A DNA stretch of 64,000 nt from JAHECQ01 sp963775125. GTDB taxonomy: Bacteria; Actinomycetota; Acidimicrobiia; Acidimicrobiales; SZUA-35. Under the pieces are notes generated by a model that did no database searches, was not told the origin of the DNA, and saw only the letters and a list, made by a program, of their open reading frames with translations. Location: contig CAVZHQ010000007.1 in assembly GCA_963775125.1 (NCBI GenBank), positions 124,001 through 188,000 of the forward strand, in the 5' to 3' direction. The translations under genes were made by a program, and so were the position numbers. Shown here piece by piece: positions 9,384 to 18,051 of the stretch; the stretch's first letter is position 1, and each line of letters begins with the position of its first letter.

Positions 9384-10015
9384 ATGAGGTCTCTCGGTAG
9401 CGGCGGTGCGGGTTTGGTGTTGGTGGCACTGGTTGGCGTGGCCTGCTCCGGGGTTGACAGCGAGCCCGCTTCGCTGGTCTCGATGACCGCGACGACCGTT
9501 CCCGTCACGAGCACCGTGCCGTCGGTGGCTGCCGACTCGACGGCGCCGTTGTCGACGACAACAACCTCGACGACCCAACCTCGACGACCTCAACCTCGAC
9601 GACAGCGCCGATGTCTGATGAGGACGCGGTGTTGGCCGTGTTCGAGGCCTACATGGCTTTCGAATTCGACGAGCGGACGAACGGCTACGGACCAAGCGAG
9701 GAGCGGATCGAGCAGTACACGACCGGGGCGTTGAAGCAGCGAGCGTTGGAGACGCTGCAGGCGAGAAAGGATGCGGACGCATTCCTCGTGGGCAGGACCA
9801 CGACCCGGGTCGAGTCGGTCACCGTCGACGGCGACACGGCCGAGTTGCTGGCTTGCTACCTAGGTGGAACAGAAGCCCTTGGGCGATCAGGCGAGGTGGT
9901 CTATCGCGACGGCGGCCAGCCGATCCTCACGCGGATTGTCGTTGAACGGATGGTCGGGGGCGACTGGATGCTCGCTGAGCAGTTCGGCGGCGGAGCCGTG
10001 CCTTGCGAGCTGTAG
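9384..10015 (+). CDS. Lipoprotein with Thr/Ser-rich linker, frameshifted
   Basis: The N-terminus MRSLGSGGAGLVLVALVGVAC is a lipoprotein signal with lipobox VGVAC. A Thr/Ser-rich linker of about 40 residues follows, then a domain of about 135 residues (DEDAVLAVFEAYMAFEFDE to QFGGGAVPCEL) that looks like a small alpha/beta fold of unknown role. The frame shifts near 9575 in the repetitive ACC/TCG/ACG linker: one base more or less moves STTQPRR to PTSTTSTSTTAP. Such low-complexity DNA is prone to indels. The stop TAG lies inside the start of the next gene (TTG at 10003), so the two are coupled. Surface-exposed accessory protein, inferred. Confidence 0.6.
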
Positions 10016-10860
10016 CCCTCACCGGTCTGACGCTGGCATTCGCTCTGGGACTCGCGCTTCCATTGCGAGCTACGACCTGTTTGGGCCGAGACTGCAACGT
10101 CAACACGACCATCAACGCCGTTGGAGGCGCAGCACCATCGGTCGAGGTGGTGTCGGTGACGCAAGGGCAGCACTCGACCTCAGGTGGCACGGCGTCGGGG
10201 TGGGTGGCTTCTTGCTCGGGCGAGGTGGTCTCGGGGGCGGAGGCCTTGAAGTGGCTGTCGAACCGGGCGGTACCGTTCGACGAGTCGGACGTGGCGCCGG
10301 GCTACGACGGGGCTGCGTCGTGGGGGATGATCCGCTGCCCTGCCCATCCGAACGTCGCGGTGGCGGGGGACGTCTTCGCGGTCTACGAGTTGGGGGAGCC
10401 GCCGCAGCGGGTGGTCGATCTGGTGGTGGCCCGGGCCTATGAGGCGACTGTCTTGCCGGTGTTGGTCGTCGGGTCATCGCCGAGCGGGAATGGAGGACAG
10501 CCACTGGTGACCGGGCTTGCATCGTGGCTTTGGGTCGAAGGCTGGCGGACGGCCTCCGCTTCGGCGTCGCTGCCCGGTGTCTCGGCGACGGTGACGGCTG
10601 CGCCCGACAGCGAGATCGTCTGGACGTTGTCGACAAGCGAGCGCAGGATCGAGGTGCCCTGCACAGGCCCCGGCAACGCCGCCGACAGCAGTTGCTCAGT
10701 CACGCCGCTGGTTCGAGGAAGTGGCCTGCTGGAACTGCGGGTCGAGTGGACGTTCGCGGTGTCGTGCGAGCCGGCGTGCGCCGTCTCGTTGCCCCGTGAA
10801 ACCACCGAGGCAAACCGACCGGTGGAAGTCGCCGAGGTCCGAGGCGTGATCACCGGCTGA
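10003..10860 (+). CDS. Exported hypothetical protein
   Basis: The 285-residue protein begins with a signal peptide (MRAVALTGLTLAFALGLALP followed by RATT). The mature part is Cys-containing: CLGRDC near the N-terminus, then single Cys in VASCSG and IRCPAH, and CTGPGNAADSSC and CEPAC near the C-terminus, which suggests several disulphides. No catalytic motif or family is recognised. The TTG start overlaps the end of the upstream lipoprotein gene by 13 bases, so the pair is probably made together. One may imagine a lipoprotein and an exported partner, but this is only position-based. Confidence 0.6.
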   Translation: MRAVALTGLTLAFALGLALPLRATTCLGRDCNVNTTINAVGGAAPSVEVVSVTQGQHSTSGGTASGWVASCSGEVVSGAEALKWLSNRAVPFDESDVAPGYDGAASWGMIRCPAHPNVAVAGDVFAVYELGEPPQRVVDLVVARAYEATVLPVLVVGSSPSGNGGQPLVTGLASWLWVEGWRTASASASLPGVSATVTAAPDSEIVWTLSTSERRIEVPCTGPGNAADSSCSVTPLVRGSGLLELRVEWTFAVSCEPACAVSLPRETTEANRPVEVAEVRGVITG

Positions 10861-10888
10861 CGGTGCCAAGCCGGTACTACCCGGTGTA

Positions 10889-10997
10889 CGGTTGGGTTCG
10901 GCGAGTCGCCTCGCCAAACCTTCAATCCGGGGCCCACGCCTCCGGCTCGTGAAGGCAAAGGGGACGCTCGGTGCCCGGCGGCAATTCGAACCCAACC
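10889..10997 (+). ncRNA. Candidate structured leader RNA (multi-branch fold)
   Basis: A perfect 11-bp long-range pairing, GGTTGGGTTCG (10890-10900) with CGAACCCAACC (10987-10997), closes a compact set of helices. These are GCGAG/CTCGC with a TCGC loop (10901-10914), and CCTTCA/TGAAGG (10919-10924 with 10950-10955) capped by CCGGGGC-CCAC-GCC(T)CCGG (10927-10945). A weaker GGG/CCC helix lies near 10958-10976. The fold ends 67 bases before the ATG of the DUF4287-type gene, as a riboswitch or cis-acting leader would. No known class was matched from memory. No transcript evidence is available. Confidence 0.45.
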
Positions 10998-11064
10998 TTG
11001 CCTCAGCGCAAGCCGATCGAGCGTGGGTCGTTGGCGGCGCGTACGGGCACGTAAAGGATTCGAC

Positions 11065-11709
11065 ATGACCAGCCAGGAAGCCCTCAAGCGCCGCATCCGC
11101 GAGCGGATGAGCAAAACCGGCGAGCGTTACACCGCCGCCCGAAGCGTCGTGTTGGCGCAGTCGGCCAACCGCAAACGCACGTGGGTCTCCGACCCCGAGA
11201 TGCCCGATGACAAGACCCGCGAGGCCACCGGTCGAGGGTGGGACGAGTGGTGCGACGTCATCGAAGCATGGGACGGGCGCCGCGAAGGCCACACCGCCAT
11301 CGCCCGCCACCTGGCGACGACCTACGGGCTGAACGGCTGGTGGTCACAGGGCGTGACCATCGGTTACGAGCGGATCACCGGCCTGCGGGTCGTGAACCAG
11401 ATGACCGACGGGACCTTCACCGCGTCGAAGTCCAAGACGATGGATCTCGATGTGGGTCTGCTGCGTTCGATGCTGGTCGACGACGAAGCCCGGCGCCAAC
11501 TGATCATCGGGTACGAAACGGTTCTGCGGTGGAAGCCGACCTCGAAGGCCCTCCGCGTGGCCTTCGACGAGGGCGCCGCATTGTTCAGTTTCGACGCAAC
11601 GGCCAACGGGCGGACCCGGATCACGGTGTCGCACGAGAAGCTCCCCTCGAGCGAAGCCGCTGATCGCTGGCGGTTCTACTGGACCGAGTGGCTCGACGCC
11701 CTCGCCTGA
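11065..11709 (+). CDS. DUF4287-type / SRPBCC-like protein
   Basis: This 214-residue protein begins with a short helical region (MTSQEALKRRIRERMSKTGERYTAARSVVL), followed by the recognisable DUF4287 segment GWDEWCDVIEAWDGRREGHTAIARHLATTYGLNGWWSQGVTIGYERITGLR. The C-terminal part, with several WKPTSKALRV- and WRFYWTEWLDAL-like strands, resembles an SRPBCC/AHSA1 ligand-binding fold. The role is unknown for the family. The ATG at 11065 fits a preceding AAAGGA. The gene lies downstream of the structured leader candidate at 10889-10997 and converges with the imelysin operon, leaving only 9 bases between stops. Confidence 0.75.
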   Translation: MTSQEALKRRIRERMSKTGERYTAARSVVLAQSANRKRTWVSDPEMPDDKTREATGRGWDEWCDVIEAWDGRREGHTAIARHLATTYGLNGWWSQGVTIGYERITGLRVVNQMTDGTFTASKSKTMDLDVGLLRSMLVDDEARRQLIIGYETVLRWKPTSKALRVAFDEGAALFSFDATANGRTRITVSHEKLPSSEAADRWRFYWTEWLDALA

Positions 11710-11718
11710 GCAGGCGCG

Positions 11719-12306
11719 TCAGTCGACCAGTTTCAGGGCTTGGCGAAGGGTCTCAGCGGGCTCGCCGTCGAAGACTCGGCCGATCGGATCATCGGACGCG
11801 GCGGCAGCACGCACGCCCTCGTCGGTCAGGTAGAAGACGGCCTGCTCGTTGACTGGGGTGGTGTAGGGGAACGGTTCGGTGTCGCCTTCGACGAGGATCA
11901 GCACGACCCGTTGCCCGACGACGAGCGGGGCGACGCCGTTGACCGAGATCGGCGTGCCGTCGGCCAGCGTCGCCTCCTGCTCGACGATCAACGTGGCGGG
12001 TGTCGAGGGCGACACGCTGAACAGAACGGTGACTTCGGCCAACTGGGTGAGGATGGCGGCGTCGGGGTCTCCGACCAGTCGGCCGGGGTCGACGGCGACG
12101 ACCTCCGCTTCGACGACATGATCGGCGGCCGCAACCAGCTCGACCAGAGTCTGATAGACCGGGCCGTTGGCCTCGAGGTTCAAGCGATCTCCCACCGATT
12201 CCGGCGACGAACCGGAACCGGGCTGCCGACTCCTCGCTGCCGCCACGGCCAACACGGCCGCCAGGATGAGCGTTGCCAGTGGCAGCCATCGCCAGCGACT
12301 GCCCAT
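11719..12306 (-). CDS. Membrane-anchored hypothetical protein, last gene of imelysin operon
   Basis: The 195-residue protein starts MGSRWRWLPLATLILAAVLAVAAA, a single N-terminal membrane anchor or uncleaved signal. The outer part has beta-rich segments (TLVELVAAADHVVEAEVVAVDPG, VNGVAPLVVGQRVVLILVEG) and ends ETLRQALKLVD. No family is assigned. The ATG is one base downstream of the HTTM gene stop (TGA-C-ATG), so the two are in one transcript. Function inferred from neighbours only: a periplasmic accessory of the imelysin/di-haem system. Confidence 0.65.
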   Translation of the reverse strand: MGSRWRWLPLATLILAAVLAVAAARSRQPGSGSSPESVGDRLNLEANGPVYQTLVELVAAADHVVEAEVVAVDPGRLVGDPDAAILTQLAEVTVLFSVSPSTPATLIVEQEATLADGTPISVNGVAPLVVGQRVVLILVEGDTEPFPYTTPVNEQAVFYLTDEGVRAAAASDDPIGRVFDGEPAETLRQALKLVD

Positions 12307-12307
12307 G

Positions 12308-13630
12308 TCAGTCGACCACCGGGGGATCGAGAGGAAGGACGTACCGGGCGGCGGGGGCACCGTCGGGAACGTCCGTGAGGTCGATGGCGGGGTCGATCAT
12401 CCGTTGGCGTAGGCGACCGTTCATGGCCACGAACGAATCGGCTCGCACGTCCACACCGGGGTAACCCATCGCGTCGAACTCCGCCGCGATCAGGTGGGCC
12501 GTCCGCAAGGCAAGTTGCGGGCGCGACTGCGCCTCGTAGGCCTGCCATTCGGAGAGAACCATGTCGGGCTCGACTCGCCATTCCCGCCCGGTGCGCTCGT
12601 CGAGAACCTCGAACTCGAGGAAGCCGGCCCGGTCGGTGAGCATCACCCGCCACGACAGCTCGTAGCCGTCGTCGTTCCATCGCACATTGCCCTCGCGGGC
12701 CCAGTGACGCAGCGGCACGATCAGACTGAGGACGACGAAGACCGCGACGAAACCGAGCAACGGGTAGCCGAGAGGACGTGCAGTCGGCCCGGCCCGCGCC
12801 GCAGGACGGAATGAACGGAACCGCTGCGGCCAGTCGGACGGGAAGAAGATCGGGGTCAACGCGATCATCACCCAGGGGAAGAGTCCGATCTGGAACAGTG
12901 CGGCCGTCGCCAGGTGGAACACGACGAGGACGACATAGGCCACGGGGCGAGATCGGCGCCACAGCAACCAACCGACGATGGTGAGGTCGAAGGCGACGCC
13001 TACCCAACTTGCGGCCAACGCCACGCCGGGTTCGTCCAGCAGCGGACCGAAGATCGGGCGGTCGGTACGGGCCGCCAACCAGGTCCGCAACGGCTCGCCG
13101 TGAAGCAGCCAGTCGGGGTTGAGTTTCGCCACACCGGCGAAGAAGTAGACGACGCCGAGCTGGAACCGAAGCATCCAAACGGTGATCGACGGCACCCAGA
13201 CGGCGCCGTCGACGCCGAACGAGGGACCGGGCAACACGGCCAACAGCAGCGCTGCGAGCGACAGGAACCAATAGTGGTTGAGGTAGAGCGCCCGGTCGAT
13301 GAGTTCGACGTAGGTGAAGCCGACGGCGTACAGCGCCGCGGCTGTCCGGGGCCTGAACCCCACCGCGATCGCCAGGCCCAGCGCCAGCAGCGCCACGACG
13401 TGCGCGTACATGAAGGGTGCGGGCCACGGCCGCACCAGATCGAACCGGAACCAGCCGAAGCGGGGATAGGTCAGGTGGTGGGCGGGGGAGAGGTAGAACT
13501 CGCCGACCCATCCTCGCCACAGGAACCGGGCTGCGCTGAAGGCAGCCAGCGCCCCGAACGCCGCTCGGAACGCAACGTACGAGGCGGCCGAGACCGGTCG
13601 GGCCGCGGCGTCAGCCGTCGCCGTCAGCAT
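12308..13630 (-). CDS. HTTM-domain (vitamin K-dependent carboxylase-like) membrane protein
   Basis: The 440-residue protein has several membrane helices and the segments of the HTTM family: WMLRFQLGVVYFFAGVAKLNPDWLLHGEP and the region around FGPLLDEPGVALAASWVGVAFDLT, followed by a soluble C-terminal domain with WNDDGYELSWRVMLTDRAGF. The fold is that of the vitamin K-dependent gamma-carboxylase. Bacterial members are often found beside imelysin and di-haem oxidoreductase genes, and their reaction is unknown. The start ATG at 13630 overlaps the end of the upstream imelysin-like gene by 20 bases, and the stop is one base from the next start, so it sits in the middle of an operon. Confidence 0.8.
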   Translation of the reverse strand: MLTATADAAARPVSAASYVAFRAAFGALAAFSAARFLWRGWVGEFYLSPAHHLTYPRFGWFRFDLVRPWPAPFMYAHVVALLALGLAIAVGFRPRTAAALYAVGFTYVELIDRALYLNHYWFLSLAALLLAVLPGPSFGVDGAVWVPSITVWMLRFQLGVVYFFAGVAKLNPDWLLHGEPLRTWLAARTDRPIFGPLLDEPGVALAASWVGVAFDLTIVGWLLWRRSRPVAYVVLVVFHLATAALFQIGLFPWVMIALTPIFFPSDWPQRFRSFRPAARAGPTARPLGYPLLGFVAVFVVLSLIVPLRHWAREGNVRWNDDGYELSWRVMLTDRAGFLEFEVLDERTGREWRVEPDMVLSEWQAYEAQSRPQLALRTAHLIAAEFDAMGYPGVDVRADSFVAMNGRLRQRMIDPAIDLTDVPDGAPAARYVLPLDPPVVD

Positions 13631-14471
13631 CGGAGAACTTGACCGACAGCCCCAGGTCGCCGACCACGTTGGTCTTGATGGTCTGCTCGAGGGCCATCTC
13701 GGTGTCGAACCCCGGATTCGCAGCGAGGGCGGCGAAGTCGGCTTCGAGCTGTTCGACCACGGTGTCATCGAGCAAGGGCGAGATGCCCTCGGACGAGTCG
13801 TCGCCCACGAGCGCGAAGCGAGCGCCGGCCAACTGGCCTGCCGCCATGGGGTTGTCGCTGCTGGTCAGGGGAAGGGCGAAGATGGTCTCGCTGACCAGCT
13901 CGTTCAGGGTGGCGTTGGCGGCCTCGTCGTCGGTGGCCAGGGTCGGGCCGTAGGTGGTCCATTCGTCGGCCAGGGCGGCAGTTTCGGCGGCCACCAACTC
14001 GGCCGCACCCATGAGGTAGGCGCAGGCCCGTTCGTCGATGGGGCCTGGGGCCAAGAGCTCCATGGCGCCGAGGCCTCGTTGGTCGGCCCCCACCAGCTCT
14101 CGCAGAGAGGTTGCGTCCACGGGGGTGTCGCCGGCCAAGAGGTCGGCGACGTCGTCTTCGTTCGCCGGGTTGTTGATGTAACTCTGGGTGCGACGGTCCA
14201 TGGCCGGGCCGAACCAGAAGGGCCGAAGCTCGGCCCAGCTCGTGCGGACCGTCGTGACCCGGGCCAGCACATCTGACGGGTCAGTCGGGTCGGCGCAGAA
14301 CGCCTCGGTTGCCGCCGACAAGGCCTCGGCATCAGCCGCCAACTCGGCATAGGCGGCAGGGATCTGCTCGTTGGTCATCGCGCCGACGACTTCGGCGCGG
14401 CTCGGCGTCGATCCGCCGCACGCGACGAAGGCCAGGGGGAGCAGCAACAGACTGTGGCGGACAGAAATCAC
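13611..14471 (-). CDS. Imelysin-like periplasmic lipoprotein
   Basis: The 286-residue protein has a lipoprotein signal (SVRHSLLLLPLAFVAC, Cys of the lipobox) and a helical domain of the imelysin superfamily. Family features include YAELAADAEALSAATEAFCADP, TTVRTSWAELRPFWFGPAMDRR and DERACAYLMGAAELV. The GxHxxE motif of full imelysins is not evident, so this is the divergent second member usually encoded next to a di-haem oxidoreductase. Its GTG start overlaps the stop of the di-haem gene as GTGA. The frame is intact, unlike its two upstream neighbours. Probable role: binding a metal or haem compound at the outer face, inferred. Confidence 0.75.
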   Translation of the reverse strand: MISVRHSLLLLPLAFVACGGSTPSRAEVVGAMTNEQIPAAYAELAADAEALSAATEAFCADPTDPSDVLARVTTVRTSWAELRPFWFGPAMDRRTQSYINNPANEDDVADLLAGDTPVDATSLRELVGADQRGLGAMELLAPGPIDERACAYLMGAAELVAAETAALADEWTTYGPTLATDDEAANATLNELVSETIFALPLTSSDNPMAAGQLAGARFALVGDDSSEGISPLLDDTVVEQLEADFAALAANPGFDTEMALEQTIKTNVVGDLGLSVKFSDADGDG

Positions 14472-15859
14472 AGAGCCTCCAGGAAGGCGAGTAGGTCGTG
14501 GCGCAGGCCGATGGCCGCCGTACGAAAGGCCTCCTTGGAGGCCTCGGCCTCGCCCGCGTGCCAGAGGACAGCCTCCTCGATGGTCCGCGCTCGGCCGTCG
14601 TGCAGGAGGAACCGTTGACCGTTGACGTCGTCGATCAAGCCGAGGCCCCAAAGCGGCGGGGTTCGCCACTCGTTGCCGTCGGCCCGGAAGTCGGGTCGGC
14701 CGTCGGCGAGCCCCTTCCCCATGTCGTGCAGGAGCAGATCGGTGTAGGGGTGGATCGTCTGGTTGGCGAGGGCAGCGATGTCGGTCGGAGCCCGTGGTGT
14801 GCGTCGGGGTGTGGCAGGACGTGCAGCCGAGCTCGTCGAACAGCCCCTGCGCCCGTCGGCGACCTCGGATCGTCGGCGTCGCGCATGGCGGGAACCGCGA
14901 GGGTCGTGAGTAGAACATGACGCTGGCGAGCGCTCGTCGGTGATCTCGGGCTCGCCGCCTCGGGGCGCCGCGCGCAGTCGGGCTGCGCTTCGGGCAGTCC
15001 TGGTCGGGTGAACGCGGCGACGTGATGCCGATGTCGCCGTTGAAGGCTCCGGCGGTCTGCTGCTCGACTGTCGGCGCGTTCGCCTTCCAGCCGAACCGGC
15101 CCAGCTCGGTTCGCCGGTGCGCGGGGTTCCACACCTGGTTCGGCTCGACCCGAGATGCCGTCCTCGTCTCGTCGTCGGGGTCGGCGCGGCGAGGATGTCG
15201 GCTTCGGGATCGCCTCGAGCAGGCCCATGCCGATCATCTGGGGTGCCAGCCGAGGCGAGATCATGATGTCGGCCGGCAGGTCGCCGAACGCGAGATCGGC
15301 GATCTCGTAGGTCGGCGCGCGGAGCGTGTAAGGGGTGCCGTCGGCGTAGGTGCCCGGCACTCGCTCGTAGGTCAATGATCAGCCGTCCCTCGGCGGCGAC
15401 GCCGAGGATGCGCCCGGTCCTGGAGCTGGCCGCCGTAGCCCGGGTCGGCCAGTGGGCCGCCGTGCTCGTCGGTCCCGGAACCGAGAGCCGGAGGAGCAGC
15501 CCGAGCTCCGCGTCACCGTCGGTTGGCCCGGCAGGCCACGCCCGTCGCGGAGGTGACACGACGAACAGGCCTGTGCGTTGAAGAGCGGGCCCGAGCCCGT
15601 CTCGGGCGTCGGTGGATGCCGGTGCGATGACCCAGTTCTGGGTGAAGAAGCTGTCGCCGATCTCGAACGCCCGGCGTTCGGCGTCGCTGAGGGTCGGCGC
15701 GGCGGAAGCACGAAAGCGTTCTGGCCGGTGGCGTCGTCGCGGGTGGTCCCACCGAGCTCGGCCACCGGCTCCCCGCCCGTCGCCGAGGCCGCAGCTGCGG
15801 CCCGAGGAGCAGCCGACGGCGCGGCCGAGTGCGCCGAGGTCACCGCGCAGACCCGGCAC
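14468..15859 (-). pseudogene. Di-haem oxidoreductase (DHOR/thiol oxidoreductase family), several frameshifts
   Basis: Recognisable blocks lie in alternating frames: GDSFFTQNWVIAPASTDARDG, LFNAQACSSCHLRDGRG (first haem CxxCH), TYEIADLAFGDLPADIMISPRLAPQMIG, KANAPTVEQQTAGAFNGDIGITSP, GCTSCHTPTHTTG (second haem CxxCH), and a C-terminal FRTAAIGLRHDLLAFLEAL. Together they give a nearly complete di-haem cytochrome oxidoreductase, the usual partner of imelysins. At least four single-base shifts break it, clustered in 14.7-15.75 kb. The proposed GTG start at 15859 lies one base after the imelysin stop, and the stop overlaps the next gene's GTG, so operon geometry is kept. Sequence error is likelier than decay, but this is not proven. 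Confidence 0.65.
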
Positions 15860-15860
15860 G

Positions 15861-17026
15861 TCAGGATGATGTTGATCTGGAGGCCGAGCGCATCGGCGCC
15901 GGCGACGATCGTCGGCGTCTGGGCTTCGAGAGCTCGATCGCGGCCAGGATGCTGGCCCGCCCCGGGTCCTCGTCGGAGACGCCCTCGCGCAGGTGCTGGT
16001 CGAACGGCGCCGGGATCGCTGCACGGCGCGCGACGCTCGCCTCGACCTCGGCCCGCAGCTGCGCGGCCAGGTCGGCGTCGACCGAAACCGATGGCGTCGA
16101 GCACTCCGAGGCCGGCACCGCCCGGGTAGTCGCCGGTCAACACGTTCGCGATACCGGTGGCGTTGGCGACGAGGTCGGCGGTGGTGTTGTCGGAGAAGCA
16201 CGAGTGCTCGTCCTCCTGCGACCGCGTCGCGTAGGCGACGTTCATCCGCTCGCCCGCAAGCTCGCCACGGCTCAGCTCGCCGATGCCGGTGATGATTCGG
16301 GTCAGCGCCTCGTCGGTTCGAGCGCAAGGAACTCGGCGCGGTAGTTGTCGGTCGCGTCCGGCGCCCAGGCGTCGACGAGGTCGGCGAGATGCGCGACGAG
16401 CAGGTCGGCGACGGCCTGCAGGTAGGCGGCTCGCCGATCGGCGTTCGGCGGCGTCGACGTAGTCGGAGACGGGGCGATCGCCCGGGCCGTCGTCGGTCAG
16501 GTCCTGGCCCCACAGCAGGAACTCGATGGCGTGCCAGCCGGTGGAGATGTTGGTCTCGCCGCCGGCCTCGTTCAGCTCGGTCAGCACGGTCGCGTCGATG
16601 GTGGGGTAGTCGGCGGGGTCGTTGATGATCCCGGCGTCGCGTCGCCTTCGACGTAGTCGATGTAGGCCTCGTCCATCGGCCAGGCGTTGATGAGTCCTTC
16701 GGCCCGTCGGTCTCGTCGTCGATCGGCCCGCCGTAGAAGCGGAAGGCCTCGGTCAGGCCGTAGTCGTCGCGGCAGCGAGCCACGCACCTTCGCCGCGGCG
16801 AGCGTGTCGTCGCTCGGCTCGGCGCGGAACGCCGCGATCGCTGACCCAGTCGAGGATGGGCCCGTAGGTGTCGACGTCGACGGTGGCCATGTCGCCCTGG
16901 TGGATGGCGGTTGGCGGCCAGCGGCACTTCGGGTAGATCGACGATCTCGAGGCCGGTAACAGAAGTGACCGAGGAGTCAACGGTGAAGCCAGCGTGGACG
17001 GCGAGAACTGTGTCCCGGAACCGCAT
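15861..17026 (-). pseudogene. Imelysin (M75 family), first gene of iron-type operon, frameshifted
   Basis: The imelysin signature GWHAIEFLLWGQDL (GxHxxE motif) is clear near 16.53 kb, with EAFRFYGGPIDDE upstream. MNVAYATRSQEDEHSCFSDNTT, ANVLTGDYPGGAGLGVLDAIG and LEAQTPTIVAGADALGLQINI lie downstream. These blocks lie in two or three frames, so the gene holds several indels. Imelysins are periplasmic or outer-membrane proteins linked to iron uptake; no peptidase activity is accepted. The best start is uncertain: the ATG at 17026 falls inside repeat element C1, and the N-terminus after it has no clear lipobox. It is divergent from the VOC gene at 17094. Confidence 0.65.
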
Positions 17027-17072
17027 CGGGAGTGTGCGGGTGCCGTTTTCGACACCAGGGCACTCCCGATGC
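17023..17072. repeat. Intergenic palindrome C1 (GCATCGGGAGTG family)
   Basis: GCATCGGGAGTG at 17023-17034 and CACTCCCGATGC at 17061-17072 form a perfect 12-bp inverted repeat around a centre with GGTGCCGTTTTCGACACC. It lies between divergent genes and overlaps the proposed imelysin start. Other copies are near 18.0, 47.88 and 51.05 kb. Confidence 0.9.
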
Positions 17073-17093
17073 CGGGTGGATTAGGGTCAGGGA

Positions 17094-17444
17094 ATGAGCG
17101 TTGTGTGGGAGCAGGTCGTCGTCGCCACCCACGACCCGGTTGCGCTTGGCCGATGGTGGTGCGATGCGCTGGGCTGGGTCGTCGTCGATGATGACCCGAT
17201 CGTGTTCGAGATCCGGGCCGAGCCCGATCGGCTCCCATCGTTGCTGTTCCTCAGGTCCGACGACCAGAAGCGAGGCCACAACCGTCTGCATCTCGATTTC
17301 CGGCCCGACGACCAAGCAGCAGAGGTGGCACGCTTCCTGGCCCTCGGTGCGACGCGGGTCGATGTCGGGCAGGGCGATGTCTCGTGGGAGGTCTTGGCCG
17401 ATCCCGAGGGGAACGAGTTCTGCATCCTCGAAGCCTTGGCGTAG
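17094..17444 (+). CDS. VOC-family (glyoxalase-like) protein
   Basis: A single VOC module of 116 residues: MSVVWEQVVVATHDPVALGRWWCDALGW at the start, SLLFLRSDDQKRGHNRLHLDF in the middle and VLADPEGNEFCILEALA at the end. The pattern belongs to the actinobacterial glyoxalase-like group, with an H/D/E arrangement that could bind a metal. The substrate is unknown. It is the first plus-strand gene after the divergent imelysin operon. The following exported protein starts at a GTG three bases past the stop. Confidence 0.8.
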   Translation: MSVVWEQVVVATHDPVALGRWWCDALGWVVVDDDPIVFEIRAEPDRLPSLLFLRSDDQKRGHNRLHLDFRPDDQAAEVARFLALGATRVDVGQGDVSWEVLADPEGNEFCILEALA

Positions 17445-17446
17445 GC

Positions 17447-17962
17447 GTGGTGCACCTTGCCGCCTTTGGACAAACCCCGTGGCCGACCCGGCGTCTATCG
17501 TTTGAAGCGGTTCTTGTAGTTGCGATCGCATTCCTCGCCGGGTGCGCCTCGTCTGATCCTGGACCTGCGGCGACGGCGCAGGTCGATGGCCTGACGCTGA
17601 TGGTGTGGAGCGACGGGTGCTCGAGCCTGGGCGAGCGCGAAGTTGAACTCGAGCGATCAACGTGTGGGTCGCTGCCCGCAGTCGGGGAGGGGTCCGACGT
17701 GTTGTTCCTGGCCAGCAGACAGTTGGGCCAAGACGTTGGGCAGGGCCGGCACCAGGTCAACTACGAAGGATGGGGTTTGGTGCAGAGCGGCGATATGGCC
17801 GTGTGCACACCGACGGGTGAGCGCGTCGAACCAGTTGCCCTCGATCGTGCGGTAGCCGGCTACGCGTTCGCCTACGTCTTGCTCGCAACCGCCGAGGTCA
17901 CAAGTGATGCGGACATGATCAATTGGGCTGCCCACCAGAACGAGGTTTTTGCTTGCGGCTGA
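17447..17962 (+). CDS. Small lipoprotein, unknown function
   Basis: The frame contains FEAVLVVAIAFLAGCASSD, a hydrophobic stretch ending in the lipobox LAGC, so the mature protein begins at that Cys and has about 135 residues. It contains several Cys (SDGCSSLG, STCGSLP, AVCTPTGERV, EVFACG) and no recognised domain. The start is uncertain: GTG at 17447 is three bases after the VOC gene stop and would give an unusually long region before the hydrophobic core. Coupling to the VOC gene is likely from the spacing. It ends just before palindrome C2. Confidence 0.55.
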   Translation: MVHLAAFGQTPWPTRRLSFEAVLVVAIAFLAGCASSDPGPAATAQVDGLTLMVWSDGCSSLGEREVELERSTCGSLPAVGEGSDVLFLASRQLGQDVGQGRHQVNYEGWGLVQSGDMAVCTPTGERVEPVALDRAVAGYAFAYVLLATAEVTSDADMINWAAHQNEVFACG

Positions 17963-17984
17963 GGCGCAGCTTCGGTGCTGTCAC

Positions 17985-18036
17985 GGATTGGGAGTGTAAG
18001 GGTGCCGTTTTCGGCCTCTAGGCGCTCCCGATGCGG
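17985..18036. repeat. Intergenic palindrome C2, diverged copy
   Basis: This copy reads GGATTGGGAGTG, then GGTGCCGTTTTCGG, then CGCTCCCGATGCGG. Arms and centre match family C with several changes. It sits between converging gene ends. Confidence 0.7.
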
Positions 18037-18051
18037 AACGGAGGGTTGGGG

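Noticed and set aside
10889..10997. c-di-AMP (ydaO) riboswitch
   Set aside because: Short GTGAAGG and CGAACCC strings match loosely, but the conserved CAGCTAACTC region is missing, so the class was not assigned.
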